NCBI GenBank assembly: GCA_018711985.1
Contig: DVHS01000122.1
Coordinates: 1 to 64,000, forward strand
Length of the DNA stretch: 64,000 nt
Direction: 5' to 3'
Source: Egerieenecus merdigallinarum
GTDB taxonomy: Bacteria; Bacillota; Clostridia; Christensenellales; Aristaeellaceae
Made by a program: the position numbers and the translations under genes. The notes beneath the pieces were generated by a model that was not told the origin of the DNA, made no database searches, and was given only the letters and a program-made list of their open reading frames with translations. Of this stretch, positions 35,749 to 43,974 are shown piece after piece (the stretch's first letter is position 1; each line of letters begins with the position of its first letter).

Positions 35749-37368
35749 TTAACCCCACAGCAGCGCCAGCGCAGGCACAATCTGCTTTTTTCGGGATACC
35801 ACATGGGGCAGGAATACATGGTGATCGTTGATGTCCTGGGCGTCAAAGGCCATGCGGATCACGTCCTCGTCCCCCAGGAAAATCAGCTCCGTACCCTCCC
35901 GGAGCACATCAGTGAGCATGAGCAGCTGCAAATCGTAGTGCCGCTGCGCCTTCATCTTTTCCATGGCGGGCAGCAGCTCGGGGAGCCGGGCCAGCACCGC
36001 GTCGGTGTCCAGGCAGGTGATCTGCCCAATGCCCAGGTCATGCCCGGCAATGTGGAATTCCTTGAAGTCCGTGTTCAGCAGCTCCTCCACGCTCTTGTCC
36101 GAGGAGACGGAGGCGGAGAAGATTTGCCGGCCCAGGGCCTCCAGGTCCAGCCCGGCGATGCGCGCCAAACGCTCCGCCAGGCGCTTGTCCCGGGGGGTGC
36201 AGGTGGGCGACTTGAACATCACCGTGTCGGAAAGGATAGCCGCGGCCATCAGGCCGGCCAGCTTCTCCGAGGGCATGAGGCCGCGCTCCTGGAACATGGT
36301 GGCGATAATGGTGGTGGTGCTGCCCACGGGTTCGTTGCGCATAAAGACCGGATTCCCGGTTTGCACATCCGCCAGGCGGTGGTGATCGATGATTTCCATA
36401 ATTTCGGCCTGCTCCAGCCCGGGGACGGACTGGGCTTTTTCATTATGGTCCACCAGCACCACCCGCTTGCGCCGGGGGCGGATCAGGTGATACCGTCCCA
36501 GGGTGCCCACGACCTTTTCCTCTTCATCCAGGATGGGGTAGCTGCGGTAACGGCTTTGCAGCACCGTGTCCCGCACGTCGTCGATATAATCATTCAGGTG
36601 GAAAAAGACCAGATCCTTGCATTGGGCGATGCGGCTTACAGGGATGGCCTGGTACAGCATCCGTGCGGCGCGGTACGCGTCGCAGGGAGTGGCGATGACG
36701 CAGGTGGCGCTGCTCAGGTTCCGGTAGTATTCCGCCAGGTTGCTCTGGCAGAGGATGATGCAGGAGGCCTTCATTTCCATGGCCTGATCCACCACGTCCT
36801 TCTGCTGGCCGCAGATCACAATACTGCCGGGCTTGAGCCCCTTCAGGCAACCGCTGGCGGTGGGCAAGGCGATGACAACATCCCCGGAAATTTGGTCGAA
36901 CATGTCTTCCGCATCGTTAAGGATACGGCCCTCCAGGGCGCTGAGCAGGTTGAACACGGGCACGTTGCTCACGCTGGGGTGCTGGATGGATTCCATGTCG
37001 CTTTCCGCAATGCTCCCCGCGGTAATCATGCCGTAGAGCAGGCCGCCTTCATCGGTGACGGGCAGGGCGGAAACGCTCTTGTTCTGGCGCAGGATTTCCC
37101 AGGCGTGGCTCACGGCTACCGCGGCCCCCAGCAGCGGCGGCCGGTCAAAATCCAGGTCCCGGACCTGTGTGCGCACGGTTTGCAGCAGCATGGGCGGCTT
37201 GAAGCCAAACTTGTCCAACAGGAACGCCGTTTCATCATTCAGCTGGCCCAGCCGCGCGGGAACGTACTCCCGGTCGCCCAGGGAATTGTGCAGCGCCGCA
37301 TAAGCCATGGCGGATACGACCGAGTCCGTGTCCGGGTTGCGGTGGCCAAATACATAAATCGGGTCCAC
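35749..37368 (-). CDS. ppaC: Manganese-dependent inorganic pyrophosphatase, CBS-domain type
   Basis: 539 residues, far longer than the simple family II enzyme (about 310) because a regulatory insert is present. DHH domain: YVFGHRNPDTDSVVSAMAYA at the N-terminus, EIIDHHRLADVQ, and ILSDTVMFKSPTCTP. The insert (about residues 65-305) contains two CBS motifs (SVSALPVTDEGGLLYGMITA and RSYPILDEEEKVVGTLGRYH) around a DRTGG-like domain (GDVVIALPTASGC). In characterised clostridial enzymes these domains bind AMP/ADP (inhibiting), ATP or diadenosine polyphosphates (activating), linking PPi hydrolysis to energy state. Catalytic C-terminal DHHA2 domain present. Start ATG 37368. Confidence 0.93.
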   Translation of the reverse strand: MDPIYVFGHRNPDTDSVVSAMAYAALHNSLGDREYVPARLGQLNDETAFLLDKFGFKPPMLLQTVRTQVRDLDFDRPPLLGAAVAVSHAWEILRQNKSVSALPVTDEGGLLYGMITAGSIAESDMESIQHPSVSNVPVFNLLSALEGRILNDAEDMFDQISGDVVIALPTASGCLKGLKPGSIVICGQQKDVVDQAMEMKASCIILCQSNLAEYYRNLSSATCVIATPCDAYRAARMLYQAIPVSRIAQCKDLVFFHLNDYIDDVRDTVLQSRYRSYPILDEEEKVVGTLGRYHLIRPRRKRVVLVDHNEKAQSVPGLEQAEIMEIIDHHRLADVQTGNPVFMRNEPVGSTTTIIATMFQERGLMPSEKLAGLMAAAILSDTVMFKSPTCTPRDKRLAERLARIAGLDLEALGRQIFSASVSSDKSVEELLNTDFKEFHIAGHDLGIGQITCLDTDAVLARLPELLPAMEKMKAQRHYDLQLLMLTDVLREGTELIFLGDEDVIRMAFDAQDINDHHVFLPHVVSRKKQIVPALALLWG

Positions 37369-37409
37369 AGAATGCCTTCTTTCTCCATTTTCCTTGTTGG
37401 AAGAGATCG

Positions 37410-38357
37410 TTATTCTTCATCCACCACAATCCAGTTGGTGGGATCGTTGCGGATGGCGTCGGTGGCGGCCTGGGAGAGGAGCAGCTGGGTCTCCATGTTG
37501 GCAATGCCCGTATCCTGCAGGCCCATCTCGGCCTGGAAGGCCTTCACCGCGTTGGAAGTAAGGATGCCGAAACCGCCATCCACTTGCTCTGGGGTCAGAT
37601 ACCCCAGGGTGGCCAATTTCTCTTGCAGTTGGCGGACCTTTTCGCCGCCGTTCCCGTAGCGCATGGTCCAGTCCGCCACATCGTGCACCGTGCCATAGCC
37701 CAGAATGCGGGTATAGGTCAGCGGATAGGTATTGCGCTGCACAGCCACGGGATTGTTTCCCTCAATGACGTGCACGGTAACGTTGCCTTCCGCATCCCGG
37801 GTGCAGTATTCCACCATGGCCACATGGTCGGTGTCCTGGGTATCGGTCCAGGTGAAGAACACCCAGTCCCCGGGCTGGGGAATGTAGTCCCCCGTGGTGA
37901 GAAAGGTATCCGTGCCCTTCAGCCATTGATAGCCCCACTGGGCCAGGTAGCCATTGCGCACCACGTACCGGCCCTGGGAGATAAACCAGCTCCGGCCGGT
38001 GTTGCTCCCGGAATACAGGGGATAAACCTTTTCCAGCAGTTCGGTGCCATGCTGCTGGTCGGTCTGGTCCACGCACCAGCACAGGAATTCCGCGCACCAC
38101 TGGCTGTAGGGATCACCGGCCCATTCCCCGTACTTGGAGTAACCGTGATCCCCCTCTCGGTATCCCACTTCTCCCCCGGCGATTTCCAGCAGCCAGGTAA
38201 CGTAATCGGGTACCTCCCACTGGGGCGGGATGATCTCTTCCAGGGATTCCTCGGTGCTTTCTTCTGCCAGGACCGGCAGGGCAAAGCAAAGCAGCGCCAC
38301 CAGCCACGCGCAAACGCGCCTTCGGCGTATGCGCGTCCGGAAACAGCCATGCGCCAT
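37410..38357 (-). CDS. Secreted CHAP-domain amidase/endopeptidase with peptidoglycan-binding repeat
   Basis: 315 residues. Signal peptide with an unusually Arg-rich head (RTRIRRRRVCAWLVALLC) and cleavage near VLAEES. A CHAP-type NlpC/P60-fold domain follows: catalytic Cys in YSQWCAEFLCWCVDQ, catalytic His in TDHVAMVEYCTRD, then VHVIEGNN. The C-terminal 80 residues form a PG_binding_1 three-helix unit (VRQLQEKLATLGYLTPEQVD, NAVKAFQAEMGLQDTG). Probably cleaves or remodels peptidoglycan outside the membrane. First gene of its kind here; on the same strand as sfsA and vanW, about 24 bases after sfsA, so perhaps one transcript. Confidence 0.87.
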   Translation of the reverse strand: MAHGCFRTRIRRRRVCAWLVALLCFALPVLAEESTEESLEEIIPPQWEVPDYVTWLLEIAGGEVGYREGDHGYSKYGEWAGDPYSQWCAEFLCWCVDQTDQQHGTELLEKVYPLYSGSNTGRSWFISQGRYVVRNGYLAQWGYQWLKGTDTFLTTGDYIPQPGDWVFFTWTDTQDTDHVAMVEYCTRDAEGNVTVHVIEGNNPVAVQRNTYPLTYTRILGYGTVHDVADWTMRYGNGGEKVRQLQEKLATLGYLTPEQVDGGFGILTSNAVKAFQAEMGLQDTGIANMETQLLLSQAATDAIRNDPTNWIVVDEE

Positions 38358-38381
38358 CAGCGTATACCTCCTTGCAGCAGT

Positions 38382-39065
38382 TTAGAGCCAGACGGGCAGA
38401 CGGTGGGTGATGGTAAAACCGTCCGTCTCCACCGCACAGCCCAGGGCCAACAGGTGAACCCCCAGGGGCTGGGCCCTGCGCAGGGCGTCGCCAAAGGCCG
38501 GGTGGGTGCGGTCATTGGGCCGCAGTCCCCCCACGCCGGGAACGGGAATGACAAAGCACAGCCATGCCTCATATCCCGCGGCGGCGGCCCGGCACAGCTC
38601 CTCCACGTGGCGCACCCCGCGTAACGTGGGGGCGTCCGGGAAATAGGCTATGCCGTCCTCCTCCAGGGTTACGCCCTTTACCTCCACAAAACCCCGGGAG
38701 GCCCCGGCGCGGTAGGCGAAGTCAAACCGGCTGTCCCCGTAGCGCTGCTCGGGCGTAAGTTCCCGCAGCGCCGGAAGAAAACCGCCGTCCAGAGCCCATT
38801 GGTAAAACATACGATTGGGGGCCTGGCTGTCCAGGTTGACCAGCACGTCACCCTTGCGCACGGTAACCAGGTCATAGGCGGTTTTGCGCCGGGGAGAATC
38901 GTCCCGGGTCAGGTATACCTCCGCGCCGGGAGAAAGCAGCTCCCGGCAGCGGCCGGTATTTTTCACGTGGCAGAGAACCTCTGTCCCGTCCATACGGCAT
39001 CTGGCGATAAAACGGTTGGGTCGCTCCAGAAACTCCGCCCGGTGGATATTGGCACACAGCTTCAT
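38382..39065 (-). CDS. sfsA: SfsA family DNA/RNA nuclease
   Basis: 227 residues, typical length. Family features: RAEFLERPNRFIARCRMDGT at the N-terminus (OB-like domain), HVKNTGRCRELLSPGAEVYL, DSQAPNRMFYQWALDGG and a nuclease-like core with SRFDFAYRAGASRGFVEVKG (Asp and Glu-x-Lys of a PD-(D/E)XK fold) and FPDAPTLRGVRHVEEL. Originally named for sugar-fermentation stimulation; later proteins were reported to be nucleases. Its ATG overlaps the end of the vanW-type gene by four bases (ATGA), so translation is coupled. Confidence 0.93.
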   Translation of the reverse strand: MKLCANIHRAEFLERPNRFIARCRMDGTEVLCHVKNTGRCRELLSPGAEVYLTRDDSPRRKTAYDLVTVRKGDVLVNLDSQAPNRMFYQWALDGGFLPALRELTPEQRYGDSRFDFAYRAGASRGFVEVKGVTLEEDGIAYFPDAPTLRGVRHVEELCRAAAAGYEAWLCFVIPVPGVGGLRPNDRTHPAFGDALRRAQPLGVHLLALGCAVETDGFTITHRLPVWL

Positions 39066-40213
39066 TCGTCGGCCCGATAGACCACCATAGTCAGGGCGCC
39101 GTCATCGCTGGTGTGCCCTTCCACCCGGATGGGGAAGTCGTAATTGTTGCGGAAACGCAGGTTCAGGCTGTCATTGCCCACCGCGGCGTCCACGCCGTGG
39201 GGCAGGTATTTTGCCCCGGAAGGTCCGTGGGGACGGCGCTGGAGAATCTCCACCTTGGGCAGCTGCAGCAGGGCGTTGTACAGCGTGGAGGATACCTGGC
39301 AGGTGCCGCCGCCATAGCCCAGCACGCTGGTGCCGTCCATCAGCACCCATGCGGGCTGATAGCCCAGGCTTTTGCGGTAGGGTCCCACGTCATCGTTGAA
39401 ATCCAGCTCCTCGCCGGGCTGCATCACCCGGGTCAGCCGCTCGCAGGCCACGCGGATGTTTACAATGCGGCTCTTGTTCACGTCATTTTGGGCCATGTCG
39501 TAGTAGGAGGTATAGGCCGCGATGGGGGTGTCATCGTCCAGGGGCGTATCCGTGGGGGAGACGGGGATCAGCTCGGTGAGCGTTTCCAGCGGGATGTAGC
39601 CATAGGTGCGCCAGTAGGGTACCACGGCCCAGCCATCCTGAATCACCCACAGGCCCACCAGCGTGCCGGGATTCAGCGTCACCCAGCTTTCGTCGGAGGT
39701 GCTCATGGACTTGTACACCGGGCAGGTCACTGCGGTACGGGCAATGTACGTGCACTTCTGTACCCCATAGGGGCAGGTGTTCACGGGATCCACGGCGGTG
39801 ACGTTGGTGATGCGGTCCCGCTTGATGTAGCCGATTTCTCCCTCATACCGGATAATCGCCCAGGCGGAACCCACATACAGCACATCGGCCGTTACGGAGC
39901 TTTGGTTGTAGAAAACCTTGCTGGATTCCGTGGTGCGCTCCGTGTAAGCGCTGGATTTGGCCAGAACCTTGCAGGTATAGACCGCGGGGGAGGCAGCGTC
40001 AAAGTCGCTGAGGGACTTCTCCTGGTAGACTGCGCCCACCGTATTGGTGGGGACGTTTTCGTCCTCCTCGTTTACCTCATCCAGCTCTTGAAGTTCTTCC
40101 AGCTCCTCCGGGGTCAGCGTGGGCTCCGCGTCCTCCAGGTCCACGTCCTCGGCCAGGGCCGTTATACTCACCAGCAGGCAAAGCGCCGTAAGCAGCGCGA
40201 TCCATCGTTTCAT
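39062..40213 (-). CDS. VanW-family secreted protein with two SH3-like domains
   Basis: 383 residues. Signal peptide MKRWIALLTALCLLVSITAL, an acidic Glu-rich stretch (residues 22-52), then two SH3b-like segments (AWAIIRYEGEIGYIKRDRI and GWAVVPYWRTYGYIPLETL), and a C-terminal VanW domain (VNIRVACERLTRVMQPGEEL, GPYRKSLGYQPAWVLMDG, GYGGGTCQVSSTLYNALLQL, NYDFPIRVEGHT). VanW proteins are extracellular and cell-wall linked, but their activity is unknown; presence does not mean vancomycin resistance. SH3-like parts probably bind peptidoglycan. ATG 40213 with SD GGAAGGAGG. Confidence 0.92.
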   Translation of the reverse strand: MKRWIALLTALCLLVSITALAEDVDLEDAEPTLTPEELEELQELDEVNEEDENVPTNTVGAVYQEKSLSDFDAASPAVYTCKVLAKSSAYTERTTESSKVFYNQSSVTADVLYVGSAWAIIRYEGEIGYIKRDRITNVTAVDPVNTCPYGVQKCTYIARTAVTCPVYKSMSTSDESWVTLNPGTLVGLWVIQDGWAVVPYWRTYGYIPLETLTELIPVSPTDTPLDDDTPIAAYTSYYDMAQNDVNKSRIVNIRVACERLTRVMQPGEELDFNDDVGPYRKSLGYQPAWVLMDGTSVLGYGGGTCQVSSTLYNALLQLPKVEILQRRPHGPSGAKYLPHGVDAAVGNDSLNLRFRNNYDFPIRVEGHTSDDGALTMVVYRADE

Positions 40214-40253
40214 GGGCGTGTGGCCTCCTTCCTATATACTAGCATCATTTGAC

Positions 40254-40283
40254 ATTATAGCATTCTTAAACGCCAATGCGCAA
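40254..40283 (-). promoter_or_regulatory. Promoter of the vanW-sfsA-CHAP genes
   Basis: On the minus strand TTGCGC, 18-base spacer, TATAAT (40259-40254), 41 bases before the VanW start. Confidence 0.65.
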
Positions 40284-40355
40284 GCGCACGGCACGGGTTT
40301 TACAATACAGGGATGCCCTGAAAGGCTTCTTTTTCCCGGACGCATGCGAATCCCT

Positions 40356-40384
40356 TTCCAAAGCCGGCACAGGTGTGCTATAAT
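40356..40384 (+). promoter_or_regulatory. Promoter of the M32 carboxypeptidase-sirtuin-nitroreductase genes
   Basis: TTCCAA (40356-40361), 17-base spacer, perfect TATAAT (40379-40384), 31 bases before the ATG. Confidence 0.65.
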
Positions 40385-40414
40385 GAAAAAAATGGTAAAA
40401 AGGGGTAACGATTC

Positions 40415-41914
40415 ATGACGCTTTCCAACGCCATTTCCGAATTGAACATCCTGGAAAAAACCATGCACGCATACCGTCACGCCATGGGGGTGCTCTCCCT
40501 GGACAGCGCGACCTGCGCGCCTGCCGCGTCCGCGCCCGCCCGGGGCGAAACCATGGGCGTGCTGGGGGAAGCAAGCTACAAGCTCCTGGTCAATCCCAGA
40601 ACGGAGGAATTGCTGCAAACCCTGCGGGAACACAGCGGGGACGTGGACGCCACGCTCCGCCGCCGGGTGGAGGTGCTCTGGGACGCCTATCAGGATACCA
40701 CCCGTATTCCCATGGATGAATACGTGGATTATACACGCCTGTGCACCCAGGCGGACGCCGTTTGGCACAAGGCCAAGGAGGAAAGTGACTTCGCGTCCTT
40801 TGCCCCCTATCTGGAAAAGCTGGTGGCGTACAACCGCCGCTTTGCCGGGTATAAGTCCGGCTTTGCCGCGCCCTATGACGCCCTGCTGGACGACTATGAG
40901 AAGGGCGCAACCATGGCGGTACTGGACCCCTATTTTGAGACGCTGCGGGCCCGGCTTACGCCCCTGATCCGGGCGGTGGCGGAAAAGCCTGTTCCACGCA
41001 CGGATTTCCTTCACCTGCATTATCCCCTGGAGGATCAGCGCCGCTTTTCCCAGCGGCTGATGGCCCTTATGGGCCTGGACCCTGACCGCTGTGTTATCGG
41101 AGAAACGGAGCATCCCTTCACCGATGGCTTCAACCGCTGGGACGTGCGCATTACCACCCATTACCAGGAGTACGACGTGTCCTCCAGCATGTACAGCGTG
41201 ATCCACGAGGGCGGGCATGCCCTGTATGAGCTGGGCATCGGGGAGGATCTGCAGTTTACCTGCCTGGCTGACGGGGCTTCCATGGGACTCCACGAGAGTC
41301 AGAGCCGGTTCTACGAAAACCTTATTGGGCGCAGCCTGCCCTTCTGCAAAGCGCTGCTGCCAGTGATGCAGGCATGTTTCCCCGAGCAGATGCGCGGTGT
41401 GGACGCCCAGACCCTGTACCGGGCCGTGAACGTGGCGCAGCCGTCCCTGATCCGCACGGAGGCGGACGAACTGACCTATCCGCTGCATATCATGATCCGC
41501 TACGAACTGGAAAAGCGGCTCATCGCCGGGGATATGCGGGTGGCGGAGCTGCCCGAGGCCTGGAATGCCATGTACAGGGAATACCTGGGCGTGGAGGTCC
41601 CCAACGACCGGCAGGGCGTATTGCAGGATAGCCACTGGAGCGGCGGCTCCTTCGGGTACTTCCCCAGCTATGCCCTGGGTAGCGCCTATGGGGCGCAGAT
41701 GCTGGAGCGCATGGAGCGGGAGATAGACGTATGGGGCCCGGTGGAGCGCGGGGACTTGCGCCCCGTTACCGCCTGGCTGGGAGAAAAACTCCACCGCTAC
41801 GGCAAGCTGCTGACCCCTGCCCAGGCCCTGGAGAGCGTCTGCGGCGCGCCCTTTGATCCCGAATGCTATGTAAACTATCTGACTCGGAAATATACGGCGC
41901 TGTATAACCTGTAA
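40415..41914 (+). CDS. Metallocarboxypeptidase, peptidase family M32 (Taq carboxypeptidase type)
   Basis: 499 residues, usual length. Zinc site HEGGH in SVIHEGGHALYELGIGEDLQ, downstream Glu in LHESQSRFYENLIGRS (third zinc ligand region), and conserved NRWDVRITTHYQEYDVSSS and IRTEADELTYPLHIMIRYEL. Removes C-terminal residues from peptides, except after Pro in characterised members. No signal peptide, so intracellular peptide recycling. ATG 40415, SD AAAGGGG. Leads a three-gene unit with gaps of about 20 bases. Confidence 0.95.
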   Translation: MTLSNAISELNILEKTMHAYRHAMGVLSLDSATCAPAASAPARGETMGVLGEASYKLLVNPRTEELLQTLREHSGDVDATLRRRVEVLWDAYQDTTRIPMDEYVDYTRLCTQADAVWHKAKEESDFASFAPYLEKLVAYNRRFAGYKSGFAAPYDALLDDYEKGATMAVLDPYFETLRARLTPLIRAVAEKPVPRTDFLHLHYPLEDQRRFSQRLMALMGLDPDRCVIGETEHPFTDGFNRWDVRITTHYQEYDVSSSMYSVIHEGGHALYELGIGEDLQFTCLADGASMGLHESQSRFYENLIGRSLPFCKALLPVMQACFPEQMRGVDAQTLYRAVNVAQPSLIRTEADELTYPLHIMIRYELEKRLIAGDMRVAELPEAWNAMYREYLGVEVPNDRQGVLQDSHWSGGSFGYFPSYALGSAYGAQMLERMEREIDVWGPVERGDLRPVTAWLGEKLHRYGKLLTPAQALESVCGAPFDPECYVNYLTRKYTALYNL

Positions 41915-41937
41915 CGAGAGCCGAGGGAGGGAGCGCA

Positions 41938-42681
41938 ATGACCCTGCAGGAGATGGTGGACGAGAGCCGGCGCATTGTTTTCTTTGGGGGCGCGGGCGTC
42001 TCCACGGAAAGCGGCATTCCCGACTTTCGCAGCGTGGACGGGCTGTATCATCAGCAGTATGATACGCCGCCGGAAACGATCCTCAGCCACAGCTTTTTTC
42101 TGACCCATCCCGAGGAATTTTACCGTTTTTACCGGGCCAAAATGCTTCCGCTGGATGCCCAGCCCAATGCCGCGCACCTGAAATTGGCGGAACTGGAGCA
42201 AGCGGGACGGCTGAGCGCGGTGATCACCCAGAACATTGACGGATTGCACCAAAAGGCCGGCAGCCGGACAGTGCTGGAGCTGCATGGGAGCATTTGGCGC
42301 AACCACTGTATGCGCTGTGGAAAGTTTTATCCTCCCCAGGCGATCGCGGAGGATACCCGCCCGGTTCCCCTGTGTACCTGCGGCGGATGGATCAAGCCCG
42401 ACGTGGTCCTCTACGAGGAAGGACTGGAGGAGGACGTGCTTGCCGCGGCCGTGGGTTACCTTCGCCGGGCAGACATGCTGATCGTGGCCGGAACCAGCCT
42501 GACGGTATACCCCGCCGCTGGCCTGGTGCGGTATTTCCGGGGGAAAAACCTGGTGCTCATCAACCGGGACGCCACGCCCATGGATTCCCTGGCGCGGCTG
42601 GTGATCCGCGAAAAGGTGGGGGAGGTACTTGCACGGGTACAGGTACACCCCCTGCCCGATACATCCGACGCATCCCAGTGA
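41938..42681 (+). CDS. NAD-dependent protein deacylase, sirtuin (Sir2 family)
   Basis: 247 residues. NAD-binding GAGVSTESGIPDFRSVDGLY, catalytic core ITQNIDGLHQKAGS and ELHGSIWRNHCMRCGKFY (catalytic His). Zinc ribbon: CMRC and a second pair in VPLCTCGGWIKPDVV, so four cysteines are present. Removes acetyl (or other acyl) groups from protein lysines, releasing nicotinamide. Residues Y/R that mark class III desuccinylases are not evident, so a deacetylase is more likely; this is by eye only. Between M32 and nitroreductase genes with 23- and 21-base gaps. Confidence 0.94.
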   Translation: MTLQEMVDESRRIVFFGGAGVSTESGIPDFRSVDGLYHQQYDTPPETILSHSFFLTHPEEFYRFYRAKMLPLDAQPNAAHLKLAELEQAGRLSAVITQNIDGLHQKAGSRTVLELHGSIWRNHCMRCGKFYPPQAIAEDTRPVPLCTCGGWIKPDVVLYEEGLEEDVLAAAVGYLRRADMLIVAGTSLTVYPAAGLVRYFRGKNLVLINRDATPMDSLARLVIREKVGEVLARVQVHPLPDTSDASQ

Positions 42682-42702
42682 ATTAGGAAAGGAGCTGCCC
42701 CT

Positions 42703-43449
42703 ATGCAAACCCTGGAGCGCCTGTTTTCCACCACCCAGAAGGAGCGCATGCTGGCGGCAATTCCACAGCGGGTTTCCTGCCGGGCGTTTTCGGCCGAGCC
42801 CTCCCCTGCGGATTGGGCGGCACTGGCTTATGCCGCCAGCCGGTACACCTTGCCCGGGGCGCGGCTGATCCTGATGAACTGCCCCGAGGAGCTGTTCACC
42901 GGCACGCTGCTGAACATGGGGCGCGTCACGGGCTGCCGGGCCGTTGCCGTGGTGGCCGCTTCCTCCACGGTGGAAAACAGCCGCATCTATGCCGGCATCA
43001 CCGGGGAAGCGCTGACCCTGGAGGCAGTCTCCATGGGCCTGGGAGCCTGCTGGATCAGCGGAACCTACCGGAAAAAGCTGCTGCGGGCGCCCCTGGCGGA
43101 TCATGAGGCGGTCCTGGCCGTTATCGCCCTGGGGGTTCCGGAGCAACCGCCGACCCTGCGGGTGCAGCGCAGGCGAAAATCCCTGGAGAAGCTGTGCAAG
43201 GGTGAACTGTCCCTGTGGCCCGCAGAATTGCGTCAGGTGGCGGCCTGCGTGCGGGAGGCGCCCTCCGCCATGAATCTGCAACCCTGGACCATGTCCTTTA
43301 CGGCCAGCCGCTTTGAAATCGACAGCGGCGACCGTTCCGCCCTGGACCTGGGTATTGCCCTGTGCCATGCGGAGGCCGCGCTCAAAACACCCCATCATTG
43401 GTACTTTGCCCAGAATCGCCGGGACCCGGCCGCCTGGGCAGAGGTTTGA
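42703..43449 (+). CDS. Nitroreductase-like flavoprotein (TM1586 type)
   Basis: 248 residues containing two nitroreductase half-domains in one chain, as in the TM1586-like family (PF14512). Visible segments: AIPQRVSCRAFSAEPSPADW, NMGRVTGCRAVAVVAASSTV, SMGLGACWISGTYRKKLLRA, AVIALGVPEQPPTLRVQRRR (second-half start), and CVREAPSAMNLQPWTMSF with SALDLGIALCHAEAAL. Probably binds FMN as a pseudo-dimer; substrate unknown. ATG 42703 with SD AGGAAAGGAG. Last gene of its unit; a long structured intergenic region follows. Confidence 0.85.
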   Translation: MQTLERLFSTTQKERMLAAIPQRVSCRAFSAEPSPADWAALAYAASRYTLPGARLILMNCPEELFTGTLLNMGRVTGCRAVAVVAASSTVENSRIYAGITGEALTLEAVSMGLGACWISGTYRKKLLRAPLADHEAVLAVIALGVPEQPPTLRVQRRRKSLEKLCKGELSLWPAELRQVAACVREAPSAMNLQPWTMSFTASRFEIDSGDRSALDLGIALCHAEAALKTPHHWYFAQNRRDPAAWAEV

Positions 43450-43560
43450 TCAACCGGACGGTGCATCCCGGGGAGGGGACTGGCAAAGCTGTTTTTTGCT
43501 TTTCCGGTTCTGGACAGGGGGACGCAGGCGCCAGGAATACGACATGTGAACCTTCAGGCA

Positions 43561-43590
43561 CGGCGCGGATGGTGGGAACATCCGCGCCGT
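43561..43590 (+). repeat. 30-base direct repeat, copy 1 (self-complementary hairpin)
   Basis: GGCGCGGATG, seven-base loop GTGGGAA, CATCCGCGCC, with one extra base on each side. The same 30 bases recur without change at 43789-43818. Confidence 0.9.
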
Positions 43591-43788
43591 CAGCGTGTCG
43601 CAAAAGTGGTTTTCACCACTTTTGCGAGGAAGCAAATTCGGCCAACCAGAGGTCGTCCGAATTTGTAAGGAATTGATTTTGCAAGCAAAATCAACTACCC
43701 GCCCCGTCGGCAAAGCCGCCGGATACGAATGAAAGTCAGCGGGGCTGCGGCCCCTCCGACACCTCCCAAAGGCTTTTGGACAGTCTGG
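43591..43788 (+). repeat. Dispersed intergenic repeat, copy A (plus orientation, most complete)
   Basis: Modules in order: GCGTGTCGCAA then hairpin (43599-43626), CAAGCAAAATCAAC (43682-43695), CGGCAAAGCCGCCGGATACG with GAATGAA (43708-43733), GCTGCGGCCCCTCCGACACC (43744-43763), and TTTTGGACAGTCTGG. All modules recur in part at 31.4, 48.9 and 50.8 kb. No open frame of note. Confidence 0.75.
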
Positions 43789-43818
43789 CGGCGCGGATGG
43801 TGGGAACATCCGCGCCGT
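43789..43818 (+). repeat. 30-base direct repeat, copy 2
   Basis: Identical to 43561-43590; 228 bases apart. In position it corresponds to the terminator-like hairpin that closes copy C of the dispersed repeat. Confidence 0.9.
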
Positions 43819-43918
43819 TTACCTGTGGAGAGGCTGTATGTACTTTTCAAACAGGCGGATGACGGTGTGCAAGGAGTCAGGAGCCATGAATTGATACGTA
43901 CAAATTCCGCGTACCCCG

Positions 43919-43947
43919 TTGCCAAACCTGGCATTTTATCGTAGAAT
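43919..43947 (+). promoter_or_regulatory. Promoter of recQ
   Basis: TTGCCA (43919-43924), 17-base spacer, TAGAAT (43942-43947), 27 bases before the GTG start. Confidence 0.65.
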
Positions 43948-43974
43948 AAAGTGACGGTATGTAAGGAGGTTGCT

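Larger units (their letters stand above)
43450..43974. other. 525-base non-coding region with chained hairpins between nitroreductase and recQ
   Basis: No convincing gene. From 43561 it holds a hairpin (copy 1 of a 30-base repeat), a CGCAAAAGTGG/CCACTTTTGCG hairpin, an AATTCGG/CCGAATT hairpin, a TTGATTTTGC/GCAAAATCAA hairpin, the conserved core of a dispersed repeat, and copy 2 of the 30-base repeat. The last 150 bases contain the recQ promoter. Confidence 0.85.

Noticed and set aside
39062..40213. Vancomycin-resistance gene
   Set aside because: VanW-domain proteins are common in Clostridia without vanHAX genes; none of those is present here.
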